64,000 nt of DNA from Lentilactobacillus raoultii (GCF_900411375.1 NZ_LS422991.1:62001-126000); one strand, 5' to 3'. Positions 18,038-27,856 are shown, counted from the stretch's first letter. Notes: a model not told the origin generated them from the letters alone. Made by a program: numbers and translations.

Positions 18038-20217
18038 TATGATTCATTTCCCCCATCCTGATCTTCTTCACCTAATGGGTCGGGCTGGTTCTCAGGACTC
18101 ATCATTGGCTGAAATTGATTTGGATTTTGTTTATGCGTTTCAGATTGCTGCTGCTCTGCCAACTTGGTTGCTTGGCTTGCAAAATAGTCCTGAGAATTGA
18201 GTGGTGCCCGACCTCTGCGATCAACTCGCTTATATGTTCCATCAGCATCAAGAACCCGTGTTTTAACATTATCTTCCCACATGGTACTGTAAATTTTCAG
18301 CACCCGCTGTGTCAAATCAGGCTGTTCTACCGGAAATAGTTGTTCAACCCGCCGATTCAAATTCCGAGTCATTAAATCTGCGGACGACAAGTATACCTGC
18401 TTTTCACCATCGAAATCAAAGATATAAATCCGACTGTGCTCCAAGAAGCGGCCAACAATAGAATGAACTTGAATGTGATCACTCACATCCTTGATGCCGG
18501 TCTTTAGACAGCAAATTCCCCGCACAATCAGATCAATTTGAACACCGGCATGAGAAGCTTTGTACATTTCAGCGATCATATCCTTATCCGACAGTGAATT
18601 CATCTTCATGCGCACATGAACCAGCCGACCGGCTTTAGCATACTCAATGGCCTGATCGAGCCGATCCGTAATAAACTCACGGATGCCCTTCGGTGAAATG
18701 TGCAGTTTGTGAAAGTATGGTGGTCGTGAATAACCAGACAACATGTTAAAAATATTTGTGACATCAATGCCGATATCATTATTCGCTGTTAGTAATCCAA
18801 TATCCGTGTAAAAGTGAGCCGTGACATCATTATAATTACCGGTTCCTAAATGAACGTATCGACGAATACCGCTTTCTTCCCGCCGAACAACCAACGATAG
18901 TTTGGAGTGCGTTTTTAATCCCACCAAACCATAAATAACGTGGCAACCCATGCGTTCAAGTTGGCGAGCCCAATGAACATTATTTTCTTCATCAAACCGG
19001 GCCTTGACTTCAACCAGAACCGTGACTTGTTTACCGTTTTGAGCTGCCCGACCCAGATATTTAATAATCGGTGAGTTGCCGGAAACCCGGTACAACGTCA
19101 TTTTAATGGCCAAAACTTCTTTATCAATTGACGCTTGTCGGATAAACTCCACCACCGAATCGAATTTATCATAGGGATGCTGCATCAGCCAATCGTGTTT
19201 CTGAATTGCTTCAAAAATATTGTGGTCCGAATTAAGAGCTTCCGGTTGATAGGCTTTAAATGGTGGATATTTTAAATCATCATGGCCGGTTACCGCACTC
19301 GCTAATTTACCCAAGAACGTCAGATCAATTGGGCCATTGACTTCATAAACGGAATCTTCTTCGGTTTCCAGTTCGCGAACCAGTCGTTTTCGTAATTTTT
19401 TACTAATATCTGAATCCACTTCCAACCGGATCACTTTGCCATGTTCACGGAGCTTCAACTGTTGCTGAACCTTCTTCAAGAGATCAGAAGTATCTTCTTC
19501 GGCCACATCCAAGTCCATGTCACGAATGACTCGGAAAGTTGAGACTTCTTGAATATCGTAATTCACAAATAATTGGTCAACAAACTGTTTGACGATCTCC
19601 TCAAGTAAAATGAAGTCATTAGGTGCTCCCGGCAGCTTGACAACCCGCGGGAAAATACTTGGTACCTGAAGGGTCGCATATAATGATTTACTGTCACCTT
19701 TTTTGTTTAGGCGTAACGACAAATTTAACGTATCGTTACTAATAAACGGAAACGGTCGCGAACTGTCATCGGCCATCGGTGTTAAAACAGGGTACAACTC
19801 ATCGTGAAAGTAACTCTTAATAAACTGATACTGTTCTTCACTTAGATCCGTCACCTTAAGCAACCGAATGCCAACTTGTCTGATTGCCGGCAGAATAATC
19901 CGATTCAGCGTTGTATATTGCTTAATCAATTGCTCATGAGCCTTATCGTTAACGGCCTTTAATTGCTGTTCTGCTGATAGTCCAGATGCATCTTGACCAT
20001 CCCAATGAACTTCCGTCAACTTTGCCAGTGAGGCCACCCGGACCATGACAAACTCGTCCATATTGCTTTGAGTAATCCCCAAAAATTTAACCCGCTCCAA
20101 TAACGGATTGCTTTTATCACGAGCTTCTTCAAGAACCCGTTCATTAAAATCCAGCCAACTTAATTCACGATTTCGATAGTACTTTGGATTTTCATAATTA
20201 ATTTTATCCTTAGCCAT
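18037..20217 (-). CDS. ppk1: Polyphosphate kinase PPK1
   Basis: 726 aa, normal for PPK1. It builds polyphosphate from ATP. Visible features: an N-terminal helical domain (YYRNRELSWLDFNERVL), the phosphohistidine segment with VEVKARFDEENN and LKTHSKLSLVVRRE (autophosphorylated His), HLGTGNYND, and the second PLD-like half with IRGICCLKTGI and HSRIYIFDFD. The C-terminus ends in a hydrophilic, Q/E-rich tail. It sits between two Ppx-family genes with one-base stop/start overlaps on both sides, so the three are translated as one unit. Confident. Confidence 0.97.
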   Translation of the reverse strand: MAKDKINYENPKYYRNRELSWLDFNERVLEEARDKSNPLLERVKFLGITQSNMDEFVMVRVASLAKLTEVHWDGQDASGLSAEQQLKAVNDKAHEQLIKQYTTLNRIILPAIRQVGIRLLKVTDLSEEQYQFIKSYFHDELYPVLTPMADDSSRPFPFISNDTLNLSLRLNKKGDSKSLYATLQVPSIFPRVVKLPGAPNDFILLEEIVKQFVDQLFVNYDIQEVSTFRVIRDMDLDVAEEDTSDLLKKVQQQLKLREHGKVIRLEVDSDISKKLRKRLVRELETEEDSVYEVNGPIDLTFLGKLASAVTGHDDLKYPPFKAYQPEALNSDHNIFEAIQKHDWLMQHPYDKFDSVVEFIRQASIDKEVLAIKMTLYRVSGNSPIIKYLGRAAQNGKQVTVLVEVKARFDEENNVHWARQLERMGCHVIYGLVGLKTHSKLSLVVRREESGIRRYVHLGTGNYNDVTAHFYTDIGLLTANNDIGIDVTNIFNMLSGYSRPPYFHKLHISPKGIREFITDRLDQAIEYAKAGRLVHVRMKMNSLSDKDMIAEMYKASHAGVQIDLIVRGICCLKTGIKDVSDHIQVHSIVGRFLEHSRIYIFDFDGEKQVYLSSADLMTRNLNRRVEQLFPVEQPDLTQRVLKIYSTMWEDNVKTRVLDADGTYKRVDRRGRAPLNSQDYFASQATKLAEQQQSETHKQNPNQFQPMMSPENQPDPLGEEDQDGGNES

Positions 20218-21758
20218 TAGCCTTTCACCCCTCTTTGTTTTAGAATCGCTTTTAGTCCATAAGTCTCCAAGAAGAAACGACTTTTTGAATTAAAAATCCA
20301 ATTCTCATATGCCAGATTAGCATTACTATAAACTGTGATCACCACATTATGCGGTTTAATGGAAACTGAAATTTTTTTGATTTTTTGTTGACGATCATCA
20401 TCCAGCGCATCCGCCAGTCTTAAAATAGCCGCTAATTTAGAAATCAACCGTCGATTTTCTGCCGAAATTTGGCTAAAATGGCTTAAATCTTCACTAGGTG
20501 TCGTCGCACTATGGTAGCGGGCAACCGCCGCAATCACAGCCCGTTCAATTCGCGATAATCCGATAATATCAGAATGACGAATAATATACTCAGAATGGAT
20601 ATAATGAGCATGGACCCCAACGTAGTTACCGACATCATGTAAAATTGATGCAACCTGCAGTAAAACCCGTTCTCGAGGTCCTAACATATGCAGTGGCTTT
20701 AACTGATCAAATAGGTGAAGCGCAAACTTGGTTACCAGATCTCTGTGAACCGGCTCAACGTCATAATGATCTGCCAGGTTGGTTGCCATAGTAATTGTTT
20801 GATAGGTAAAGTCATGTTTGGAAAATCCCAAGGCCACTTCTTCGTTATTAACCAGTCCATCAACCACCCCTGAATCCGAGAAGCTCAATTCCTTTGCACC
20901 CGTCAACTGAAGGATTCGCCTAATCAATAATAATTCAGGCAAAATGAGCGGCACCGCATCTTCACTTATTTCCAACTGCTCAATTAAATATTGATCAGAA
21001 GCATCGACAATGTCATCAACCATATCATTAAAATCCGAAACTTTCAGCGGACCCAACGACTTATTTTTTTCATAATGGGTCACCAATCCTCTGATTGGCG
21101 AAGTTCCCAGCAAAATAATTTTGATTGGATTAGGATTTTGCGTCAAACTGGCTAAGTCGCCTATATCAAAATCGTTCAATTTACTATCGATATAATCATT
21201 TAACACGCTGATTGAGTTGGGTGCCGACTGCCTTAGACTTTGCAAATCTTCAGCAATTTTAATTGGCCCCAACGCAAAATTGGTGGACGTTACAAACTGT
21301 CCATCATCAAATCGAGTAACCGACGTGTTGCCTGATGTGATGCCAACCAAATAGACAATTCCATGGCTGGCCTTTTTCTTATCCCGCAGTTCTAAGGAGA
21401 TATTTTGGTTACGGTAATAAGCTTCTTCACTCATTGACAACCATCGAACCTCAAGTCCGGTGTGTAAAAACAATTGATCTGTGATGAAGTCAGCATTAAC
21501 AGCCTGTGATAAAGCCTGACTTCCCCATAATTGATAATTTTCAACACCGTAATCATGCAAAATTTGAACGAATCCCGTCAAGGCCTCAACTACCCGACTG
21601 ACCGCATCAAATTGAACTGGCCGATCATGATACACATCATCGCCTAAGTTAATTTCTTTTGTTACCCTTTCAAGCGTCTTATGTGTCTTCAAATTGACAA
21701 TCAACAGTTCAACACCGGTAACGTTAACCATCATTACACCAAAATATTTTTGAGCCAT
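20217..21758 (-). CDS. ppx: Exopolyphosphatase with HD domain (long Ppx)
   Basis: 513 aa from the ATG at 21758 (GGAGA about 8 nt upstream; an earlier ATG at 21773 is within the ribosome binding site). The first 300 residues are a Ppx/GppA actin-like pair (YFGVMMVNVTGVELLI, EEAYYRNQNISLEL, GIVYLVGITSGNTSV), somewhat divergent in the phosphate loops. The C-terminal part carries an HD-type domain (SILHDVGNYVGVHAHYIHS, LADALDDDRQQ). This is the layout of long Ppx enzymes. First gene of the ppx-ppk-ppx operon. Confidence 0.88.
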   Translation of the reverse strand: MAQKYFGVMMVNVTGVELLIVNLKTHKTLERVTKEINLGDDVYHDRPVQFDAVSRVVEALTGFVQILHDYGVENYQLWGSQALSQAVNADFITDQLFLHTGLEVRWLSMSEEAYYRNQNISLELRDKKKASHGIVYLVGITSGNTSVTRFDDGQFVTSTNFALGPIKIAEDLQSLRQSAPNSISVLNDYIDSKLNDFDIGDLASLTQNPNPIKIILLGTSPIRGLVTHYEKNKSLGPLKVSDFNDMVDDIVDASDQYLIEQLEISEDAVPLILPELLLIRRILQLTGAKELSFSDSGVVDGLVNNEEVALGFSKHDFTYQTITMATNLADHYDVEPVHRDLVTKFALHLFDQLKPLHMLGPRERVLLQVASILHDVGNYVGVHAHYIHSEYIIRHSDIIGLSRIERAVIAAVARYHSATTPSEDLSHFSQISAENRRLISKLAAILRLADALDDDRQQKIKKISVSIKPHNVVITVYSNANLAYENWIFNSKSRFFLETYGLKAILKQRGVKG

Positions 21759-21974
21759 GTGAGTTTCTCCCATTTTAGAAATTGCTTTTTCAATTAATGT
21801 TCTTTCATATCAGTATACAATAATCTGCGGACCATTGATTCATAATTACACCAAAATATATGCAACTTTTACATTGCGATTTTTATTTTTTTAGCTTAGA
21901 TATTTATCGTTCGGACTTAAATCGTTTAAAATGAAATTGCAGGAATTAATTTTTTGAAGAAAGAAGTGGCGTTC

Positions 21975-22844
21975 ATGACAGAACTAAATGCAGCAAATTC
22001 CGGCACTTATGAATTCGATGATACGTTTAAAATTAATCGTTTGGGTTACGGCACGATGCAACTAACCGGGCCAGGAACCTGGGGACCATACAAAGATCCA
22101 AAACAAGCTGAAGCAGTAGTTACCCGAGCAACTGAATTAGGAATCAACTTTTTTGATACAGCTGATTCTTACGGGCCTTGGTTTGCAGATCGGTATTTAG
22201 CTGCCGGCTTAAAGAAGGCGGCTAACCGCGATCAAATCTTTATTTCGGATAAGGTCGGTCAAACTCGTCAAGGTCCAAATGTTTGGACACCACACGGCGA
22301 ACCGAATTACCTTCGCCAACAGGTTGAAGTCTCAATGATGACATTGGGAATCGATCATGAAGATCTTCTGTTTCTTCACCGAATCGACAGCCATTTCCCA
22401 GTAGCCGATCAGGTCGGTGAACTCAAGAAGATGCAAGATGAAGGTAAAATCAAGCATATCGGCTTGAGTCAAGTAACGGTTGATCAAATTAAAGAAGCCC
22501 AAAAATACGCTAAAATTGATGCTGTCGAAAACCTCTACAACGTCGCTAACCACAAGGATGACGATGTGGTTGATTATGCTCAATCCCAACACATGGCATT
22601 TGTGCCGTGGTTCCCACTAAATACCGGCAAACTAACCGGTGCTGACAGTCCGCTAAGTGCAGTTGCCAAAAAGTACCAGGTCTCCGAAGCTCAAATCGCG
22701 TTAGCTTGGCTGCTCAAACGATCACCAAATATTTTACCGATTCCAGGTACTTCTTCAATTCAGCACTTGGAAGATAACGTTGCTGCTGCCAATGTCAACT
22801 TGAGTGATGATGATTTCAAGAAGTTAAGTGAATTAGCAAACTAA
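21975..22844 (+). CDS. Aldo/keto reductase
   Basis: 289 aa from the ATG at 21975 (AGAAGTGG about 8 nt upstream; a TTG at 21954 is the longer alternative). NADPH-dependent (beta/alpha)8-barrel oxidoreductase. Catalytic tetrad members are visible: FFDTADSYGP with Asp and Tyr, DKVGQT with the Lys, and LLFLHRID with His. C-terminal IPGTSSIQHLEDNV binds NADP. The closest general group is AKR13/YhdN-like oxidoreductases. Substrate unknown. It is monocistronic, with a terminator at 22910. Confidence 0.9.
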   Translation: MTELNAANSGTYEFDDTFKINRLGYGTMQLTGPGTWGPYKDPKQAEAVVTRATELGINFFDTADSYGPWFADRYLAAGLKKAANRDQIFISDKVGQTRQGPNVWTPHGEPNYLRQQVEVSMMTLGIDHEDLLFLHRIDSHFPVADQVGELKKMQDEGKIKHIGLSQVTVDQIKEAQKYAKIDAVENLYNVANHKDDDVVDYAQSQHMAFVPWFPLNTGKLTGADSPLSAVAKKYQVSEAQIALAWLLKRSPNILPIPGTSSIQHLEDNVAAANVNLSDDDFKKLSELAN

Positions 22845-22909
22845 ATCGCAAACCAGAGTGGTCATTCTCATTTAGTGACTGCTCACAACGTTTCATTTAC
22901 GCAAAATAA

Positions 22910-22949
22910 GGGGTTGAGGAAAAGTCATTTTTTCCTCAACCTCTTTTTC
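22910..22949 (+). terminator. Terminator after the aldo/keto reductase
   Basis: GGGGTTGAGGAAAA / TTTTCCTCAACCTC with CTTTTT after it; may also act on the convergent CPBP gene. Confidence 0.85.
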
Positions 22950-23004
22950 TGCCCTTCATTCATTAATTACGTTAATTAACTCAATATTTTTCTGGCATTT
23001 TGAG

Positions 23005-23859
23005 TTAAGCCAGTTGTCGATTTCTAAACTTATCAACGATGAACAAGATCCCGCCCACTGCTAAGATCTCCACGAGAACCAGTAACAGACTACCAGCAAG
23101 ATGAAGTGAATAGAAGAAACCAACAAAGCCAAAAATGTTGTTGGCCATGTGTAGTAAAATTGACGTTAATAGCCGACCCGTCTTCATATATGCAAAGCCA
23201 AAGATCACGCCCATGCCAAAGTAAACCGAAAACTGAACTAGGTTAGCCGTATCATGGAAAGAAGCAAACACCGCGGCACTAAAAATAATCGGAATCCAAA
23301 AGAGATTATCTTTAAAAATCAGATTAATTAAGAACCCTCGGAAAATCAGCTCTTCAATAATTGGCGAAAAGATCATAATGGTCAGGCCCATGCTAATAGC
23401 CGAATTCCAGTTAATACTTTGTTCAATAAAGGTTTGGTTAGGGGTAGTCGTCACAATTAATTGCGATAGCATCGTAAACAGTAAGGCTACAACCAATGAA
23501 ACCGTAAAGACTTTAAAAACCTGCTTAGAGTTAGTCCCATGACCACCGATTCGAACATTTGGTGTCACCATTTCAACGTAAGCTTTGTATCCAAACCAAC
23601 TGACGAGTGGGGCAACAACCAACACAAAAATAACTGAGAAAATCACATATGTTAATGAGTGTTCGTGGATCAGGCCCCCAATAGCAGGTGGGGCCATCAC
23701 AATCTGATCAAGTAGCAAAAAATAAAATAAGTAAACAAAAATTCGTGAAATTGGCGTTCCTTTAAAAAGATAGTGTTTTATTCTCGAAAAGGGTTCCTTC
23801 CACTTTGATAATTGCTGCTTTTTCGATGAATGAGCTGTTTTTGATTCTTCTTGCATCAT
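23005..23859 (-). CDS. CPBP-family intramembrane metalloprotease
   Basis: 284 aa, with a charged Q/K/S-rich N-terminus of about 30 residues and then about eight membrane helices. Motif 1 is EELIFRGF (EExxxR), motif 2 FASFHDT and motif 3 HMANNIFGF, all typical of CPBP (CAAX protease and bacteriocin-processing) proteins. The order and spacing are intact, so it is probably active. Role unknown; such genes occur in many copies in lactobacilli and some confer bacteriocin self-immunity. Start at the first of two adjacent ATG codons with GAGGAGG upstream. Monocistronic. Confidence 0.88.
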   Translation of the reverse strand: MMQEESKTAHSSKKQQLSKWKEPFSRIKHYLFKGTPISRIFVYLFYFLLLDQIVMAPPAIGGLIHEHSLTYVIFSVIFVLVVAPLVSWFGYKAYVEMVTPNVRIGGHGTNSKQVFKVFTVSLVVALLFTMLSQLIVTTTPNQTFIEQSINWNSAISMGLTIMIFSPIIEELIFRGFLINLIFKDNLFWIPIIFSAAVFASFHDTANLVQFSVYFGMGVIFGFAYMKTGRLLTSILLHMANNIFGFVGFFYSLHLAGSLLLVLVEILAVGGILFIVDKFRNRQLA

Positions 23860-24449
23860 AAATGCCTCCTCGTAAGTTTTAGCCCTGTATCAGACTAATT
23901 TGATCTCACTTAAACTTAGTATCCCGACTTCGATAACCGCCATCCCTAACAAATTAAGTCAAACCTTTCTTAAGAAGAACGATCGTTATTCCTGCATCAG
24001 GTATGGTTTGACTATATTCCCTTAACCATTCTTTGGTCAATAACCTGCGTGTCTGAAATCACTAGACATCAGTAATTAGCGGGTGTCTAATAATTGTTAC
24101 AGATGCCAAAAGCTGTTATTACAAGGTTAGTTAATCATTCAGTCTTGCGAAGATAAAGATAGTTCTTAAAATTATTTTAGTTGATCGAAATCCAAAGTTT
24201 GCTATCTCAAGTTGTTGGTTTCCGATTTAATTGTCAAATGGATTGGCTCGACTGCAAAATACTCCCAATACTAAAGCGAGACGGCATTATTTTCTTATGG
24301 GATGCCGTCTCGCTTTGTCGCTTACATAAAAATCTATCTAGAAATCAACTTGACTAATTTTTAAATTAACCAAAAGTCCGCTTCAAATTTAGCAGAATTC
24401 CTGTTCTTAATTTCTGAATCTTAATTTCAATACTTTAACAATAAATTAG
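23860..24449. other. Gene-free interval with one strong hairpin
   Basis: About 590 bp. The only structure seen is the inverted repeat at 24273-24317; no small gene with a convincing ribosome binding site was found. Confidence 0.5.
24273..24317 (-). terminator. Strong hairpin downstream of the GNAT/PH-like operon
   Basis: AAAGCGAGACGGCAT / ATGCCGTCTCGCTTT, 15-bp perfect arms. The T tract is short on both strands, so termination is likely but not certain. Confidence 0.6.
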
Positions 24450-24818
24450 TTATGGTCGTCTTAATTGTTGATACTTCCTCAAAATTTCCATTGGGTCGTT
24501 AACCGTTAAAAACAAATAATCGTACTTTTCATGATTCAATCGAATAAATAGAATCGGCGCATCTCCTTGGACATTTAAGTATGACAACTTTCGATTCCCA
24601 TAAAAGGTGCCCACTTGCTTTTTCGGTAGTCCCAATCCAAGGAGTCGCCACTTAATAACCCGCCATTTGCCATCCCGCTTTAATTGGCTTCGACTTTCAA
24701 CCGCCATTTCTGAGACGTGGATTAATGGTAGCTGCAACCGGCTTTTAAAGCCCCACAGCCGATCTAATCCTGAGATTGTCACCATCAATTGTTTGTCCAC
24801 AAATTTAATCTGATTCAT
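24450..24818 (-). CDS. Bacterial PH-like domain protein
   Basis: 122 aa, no signal peptide or membrane helix. The pattern GLDRLWGFKSRLQLPLIHV...VGTFYG...ILFIRLNHEKYDYLFLTVNDP matches small bacterial pleckstrin-homology-like proteins, where a beta-rich core starts with a membrane-protein-like W/L segment and ends with a V.D.P motif. Function is unknown. It is the last gene of a minus-strand set with two GNAT acetyltransferases (30-nt gap). GAGGTGAA lies upstream of the ATG. Confidence 0.65.
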   Translation of the reverse strand: MNQIKFVDKQLMVTISGLDRLWGFKSRLQLPLIHVSEMAVESRSQLKRDGKWRVIKWRLLGLGLPKKQVGTFYGNRKLSYLNVQGDAPILFIRLNHEKYDYLFLTVNDPMEILRKYQQLRRP

Positions 24819-24848
24819 TTTAACTATTCACCTCACGTTGTGTTAGCA

Positions 24849-25244
24849 CTAGTTTCCTGAAACCAGTTCAAATCCCGAATCTACTTTTTTAAAACCAAGC
24901 TTTAAATAAGTTGGTAAAAAGGTTGAAGATGCCTTTAAAACCAGCGAGATACCTGGGCCAAGATCACGATGAATTTTGCTAATTAACTTTCGTTCAATCT
25001 CCTGGGATTGATCACACTTTCTAATCACGACGTCAGCGAGGTAGCAACAATACGCCTCATCACTAAAACCCCGAACGACCCCGACCAACGTGTCATCATT
25101 CCAAGCCGAATACAATAAATTCGTATTATGTAACAATCGGTCTATTCGACGAACGTCAGTAATTTGTCGAGGACTGTTCGCATGACGAGATAACTCAATG
25201 AACTGTTTAACATTAATTTTTGCTGTTGCAGAATAAATAATCAC
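24849..25244 (-). CDS. GNAT-family N-acetyltransferase (divergent copy)
   Basis: 131 aa, GTG start with GGGAGG nine nt upstream, inside the last codons of the preceding GNAT. It is a paralogue of that gene: LLYSAWNDDTLVGVVRGFSDEAYCCYLADVVI aligns with LMVTVWDDKNLVGLARCLTDYESSCYLSELVI. The acetyl-CoA loop is degenerate: where the neighbour has YRGRGLGKRL, this copy has CDQSQEIERKL, without the R/QxxGxG signature. Thus CoA binding, and so activity, is doubtful. Confidence 0.75.
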   Translation of the reverse strand: MIIYSATAKINVKQFIELSRHANSPRQITDVRRIDRLLHNTNLLYSAWNDDTLVGVVRGFSDEAYCCYLADVVIRKCDQSQEIERKLISKIHRDLGPGISLVLKASSTFLPTYLKLGFKKVDSGFELVSGN

Positions 25245-25246
25245 GT

Positions 25247-25648
25247 TTAATCCTCCCGATAAAGACGCACCAAGTTCGCAATTTCTTGATAGCCAAGCGC
25301 TTGATAGAAACCAACTGCTTTGGGAGCCGCCCTCAAAATAATTGAGACCCGCCCTCCTAAATAAGCATGAAGTGCCATTAACAGTCGTTTCCCTAATCCC
25401 CGACCACGATAATTAGTTGAAATCACAAGTTCACTTAAATAACAGCTCGATTCGTAGTCGGTCAAGCACCTGGCCAAGCCAACCAAGTTTTTGTCATCCC
25501 ACACCGTCACCATCAACTGAGTGTGATCCAACATCGACTGTAGCCGCTTAGGACTGTCATTTAATTTTCCTTGTTCAAATGATGCTTGCCGATACAGCTT
25601 CAAAAAGTCTTTTAAAGCAATTCGTTGATTAAATCTTATCTTAATCAT
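25247..25648 (-). CDS. GNAT-family N-acetyltransferase
   Basis: 133 aa from the ATG at 25648 (GGAGG 11 nt upstream; GTG at 25678 is an unlikely earlier start). A complete small GNAT: beta-strand SSCYLSELVIS, acetyl-CoA loop YRGRGLGKRLL and C-terminal AVGFYQALGYQEI. Substrate unknown. It belongs to the group annotated as YhdJ/YlbP-like acetyltransferases in Firmicutes, but I would not assign more. Two nucleotides separate it from a degenerate paralogue downstream, a tandem duplication. Confidence 0.85.
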   Translation of the reverse strand: MIKIRFNQRIALKDFLKLYRQASFEQGKLNDSPKRLQSMLDHTQLMVTVWDDKNLVGLARCLTDYESSCYLSELVISTNYRGRGLGKRLLMALHAYLGGRVSIILRAAPKAVGFYQALGYQEIANLVRLYRED

Positions 25649-25908
25649 TGCGTTAATGGCCTCCAACTCCGAAATCACGAGCTTTCTTCATCCAAATCCA
25701 AAAGCATTGGTTTTCTCCATTATTGACATCTAAGGGCCACTTGTCCAGCCCCTCTAAACTAATTCAGATATGATTCATGACTTCGAAACAACTAAAAAGG
25801 CCGCTCCATTAATAATTTGTTCACAAGTGAGCGTTATAATCGACCCGCTAATTTAGAATTGTTATAATTTAGATAGAGATCAATCTACTTAGAATGGAGG
25901 CAACTATC

Positions 25909-27756
25909 ATGACTCGATTAACAAATTATCGCCGACTAGTCAGTGTCTTACTAGTTAGTATACTGGCATTGATACTTCAATTTGTGTTTAAATTGCCACA
26001 GTATGCTCAATTGACCATCACGATTCTCGGTTCGTTTATTGCCCTGTTAATGTTAATTGACATGGTCAAGACCCTTCGTTCCGGTAAATTCGGTGTCGAT
26101 TTGCTTGCTATCACAGCAGTCATCGCCACACTGGCCGTAAGTGAGTATTGGGCTGCAATGATTGTGTTACTCATGCTAACGGGTGGTGATGCCCTAGAGG
26201 ACTACGCCGCCAATAAGGCCAATTCAGAACTCAAATCCTTGATTGAAAATTCACCAAGTGCTGCTCATCTTGTGACCGACCAAACTATCAAAGACGTTAA
26301 TGTTGATGCGGTCAAAATTGGTGATCGTTTGTTAGTCAAACCGGGTGAACTCATCCCAGTCGACGGCACCGTTACAGAAGGTCACATCACAATCGATGAA
26401 GCGTCGCTAACCGGTGAATCACGGCCGGTCAACAAACAGGTTGGTGACCACTTAATGTCTGGCGCCGTAAACGGTGAAAACTCATTTATAATGATCGCCG
26501 ATAAAACGGCTGATAACAGTCAGTACCAGAATATCATCCGACTGGTTAAACAAGCAGAAGCACAACCTGCCCACTTCGTTCGATTGGCAGATCGTTATGC
26601 CGTGCCGTTTACCTTAGCGGCCTACCTGATCGCTGGTATTGCATGGTATCTTTCCAATGACCCGGTTCGATTTGCCGAAGTCCTGGTTGTGGCATCACCT
26701 TGCCCGCTGATTCTGGCTGCCCCAATTGCCTTAGTCTCGGGAATGAGTCGTGGGAGTCGAAACGGGATTATTGTAAAAAGCGGCACGATTATCGAAAAGT
26801 TAGCCAAGGCGAAAACCTTTGCCTTTGATAAAACCGGTACGATTACCAAGGGACATTTAGTTGTCGATCACGTCTTTGGCACGAACGGCTTTACACCGGA
26901 TGAAGTGCTTCAAATGGCTGCCGGCGCTGAACAACAGTCCAGTCACATTCTGGCACGGTCACTGGTAGCCGCCATCCCTGATAAAATCCCAACTGCAGAG
27001 GATGTTAAAGAAACCACTGCCGAAGGGGTTTCAGCAACGATTAATCATCAGTTGGTTAAAGTCGGTAAAGCCTCATTTGTTTCAGATCAACCTATTAAAA
27101 AAATTGATAAAACCACCGTTTACGTTTCAGTTAACGGAACCTACATCGGTTATGTCAGTTTTTCAGATGAGTTGCGACCAGAAGCCCATTCTGTAATGCG
27201 CCAGCTTCATCAACTCGGCGTTAAACAAATCATTATGATTTCCGGTGACCGTCTGCCAATTGCCCAACAAATTGCTGATCAGGTCGGCATCGATCAAGTC
27301 TATGCGGAAAAGCTGCCAAAAGAAAAGATAGCAGTTTTAAATCAGCTGGAAACCAAAGATCGACCGGTTTGTATGGTAGGCGACGGTGTGAACGATGCCC
27401 CATCGTTGGCAACAGCAGATGTCGGCATTGCTATGGGGGCCCACGGATCAACCGCCGCTAGTGAGTCTGCCGATGCCGTTGTGTTAAAAGATGACTTGAG
27501 TTTGGTTGGAAAAGCCGTTTCGATCTCTAAGGAAACCATGAACGTTGCGCGCCAATCAGTTCTAATTGGTATCTTAATCTGTCTAATCTTAATGTTAATC
27601 GCCAGTTTTGGCGTGATTCCGGCAATTATTGGGGCACTGTTCCAAGAAGTTGTTGATACGGTTACCATTCTATGGGCTTTAAGAGCTCGAATTGATCGCT
27701 CGGACAAGCCAAGTTCTAATTCGCAAACCAAGCGAAAAGATGCAGTTCGCGTCTAG
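25909..27756 (+). CDS. P1B-type heavy-metal translocating ATPase
   Basis: 615 aa from the ATG at 25909 (GGAGG upstream; -10-like TATAAT at 25863-25868). Features in order: no N-terminal metal-binding domain, two to four short membrane helices, actuator loop ASLTGESRPV, TM6 metal motif SPCPLILAAP, phosphorylation motif FDKTGTITKG, and hinge VGDGVNDAPSLATADVGIAMG. SPC instead of CPC points away from copper pumps, and the last membrane helix has QEVVDTVTILWALRAR rather than HEGGT of Co/Fe(II) pumps. The metal, perhaps Zn, Cd or Mn, is therefore not assigned. Exporter in the cytoplasmic membrane. Confidence 0.92.
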   Translation: MTRLTNYRRLVSVLLVSILALILQFVFKLPQYAQLTITILGSFIALLMLIDMVKTLRSGKFGVDLLAITAVIATLAVSEYWAAMIVLLMLTGGDALEDYAANKANSELKSLIENSPSAAHLVTDQTIKDVNVDAVKIGDRLLVKPGELIPVDGTVTEGHITIDEASLTGESRPVNKQVGDHLMSGAVNGENSFIMIADKTADNSQYQNIIRLVKQAEAQPAHFVRLADRYAVPFTLAAYLIAGIAWYLSNDPVRFAEVLVVASPCPLILAAPIALVSGMSRGSRNGIIVKSGTIIEKLAKAKTFAFDKTGTITKGHLVVDHVFGTNGFTPDEVLQMAAGAEQQSSHILARSLVAAIPDKIPTAEDVKETTAEGVSATINHQLVKVGKASFVSDQPIKKIDKTTVYVSVNGTYIGYVSFSDELRPEAHSVMRQLHQLGVKQIIMISGDRLPIAQQIADQVGIDQVYAEKLPKEKIAVLNQLETKDRPVCMVGDGVNDAPSLATADVGIAMGAHGSTAASESADAVVLKDDLSLVGKAVSISKETMNVARQSVLIGILICLILMLIASFGVIPAIIGALFQEVVDTVTILWALRARIDRSDKPSSNSQTKRKDAVRV

Positions 27757-27800
27757 TTTTCAATTTAAGTTTCTCTGGTGTTTAACTCTATTGTCTTATC

Positions 27801-27856
27801 AAAAAGGCGCTGATCGTTTAAAGAGTTCTTTAATCCTCTTTGAAACGGCCAGCGCC
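27801..27856 (-). terminator. Terminator of the rpiR/agmatine-deiminase-like unit
   Basis: On the minus strand GGCGCTG...AAAGAG pairs with CTCTTT...CAGCGCC, a stem of over 15 pairs, followed by TTTTTG. Confidence 0.88.

Noticed and set aside
24273-24317. Inverted repeat as the end of a mobile element
   Set aside because: Single hairpin directly downstream of a gene set, with no transposase or second copy nearby; a terminator is simpler.
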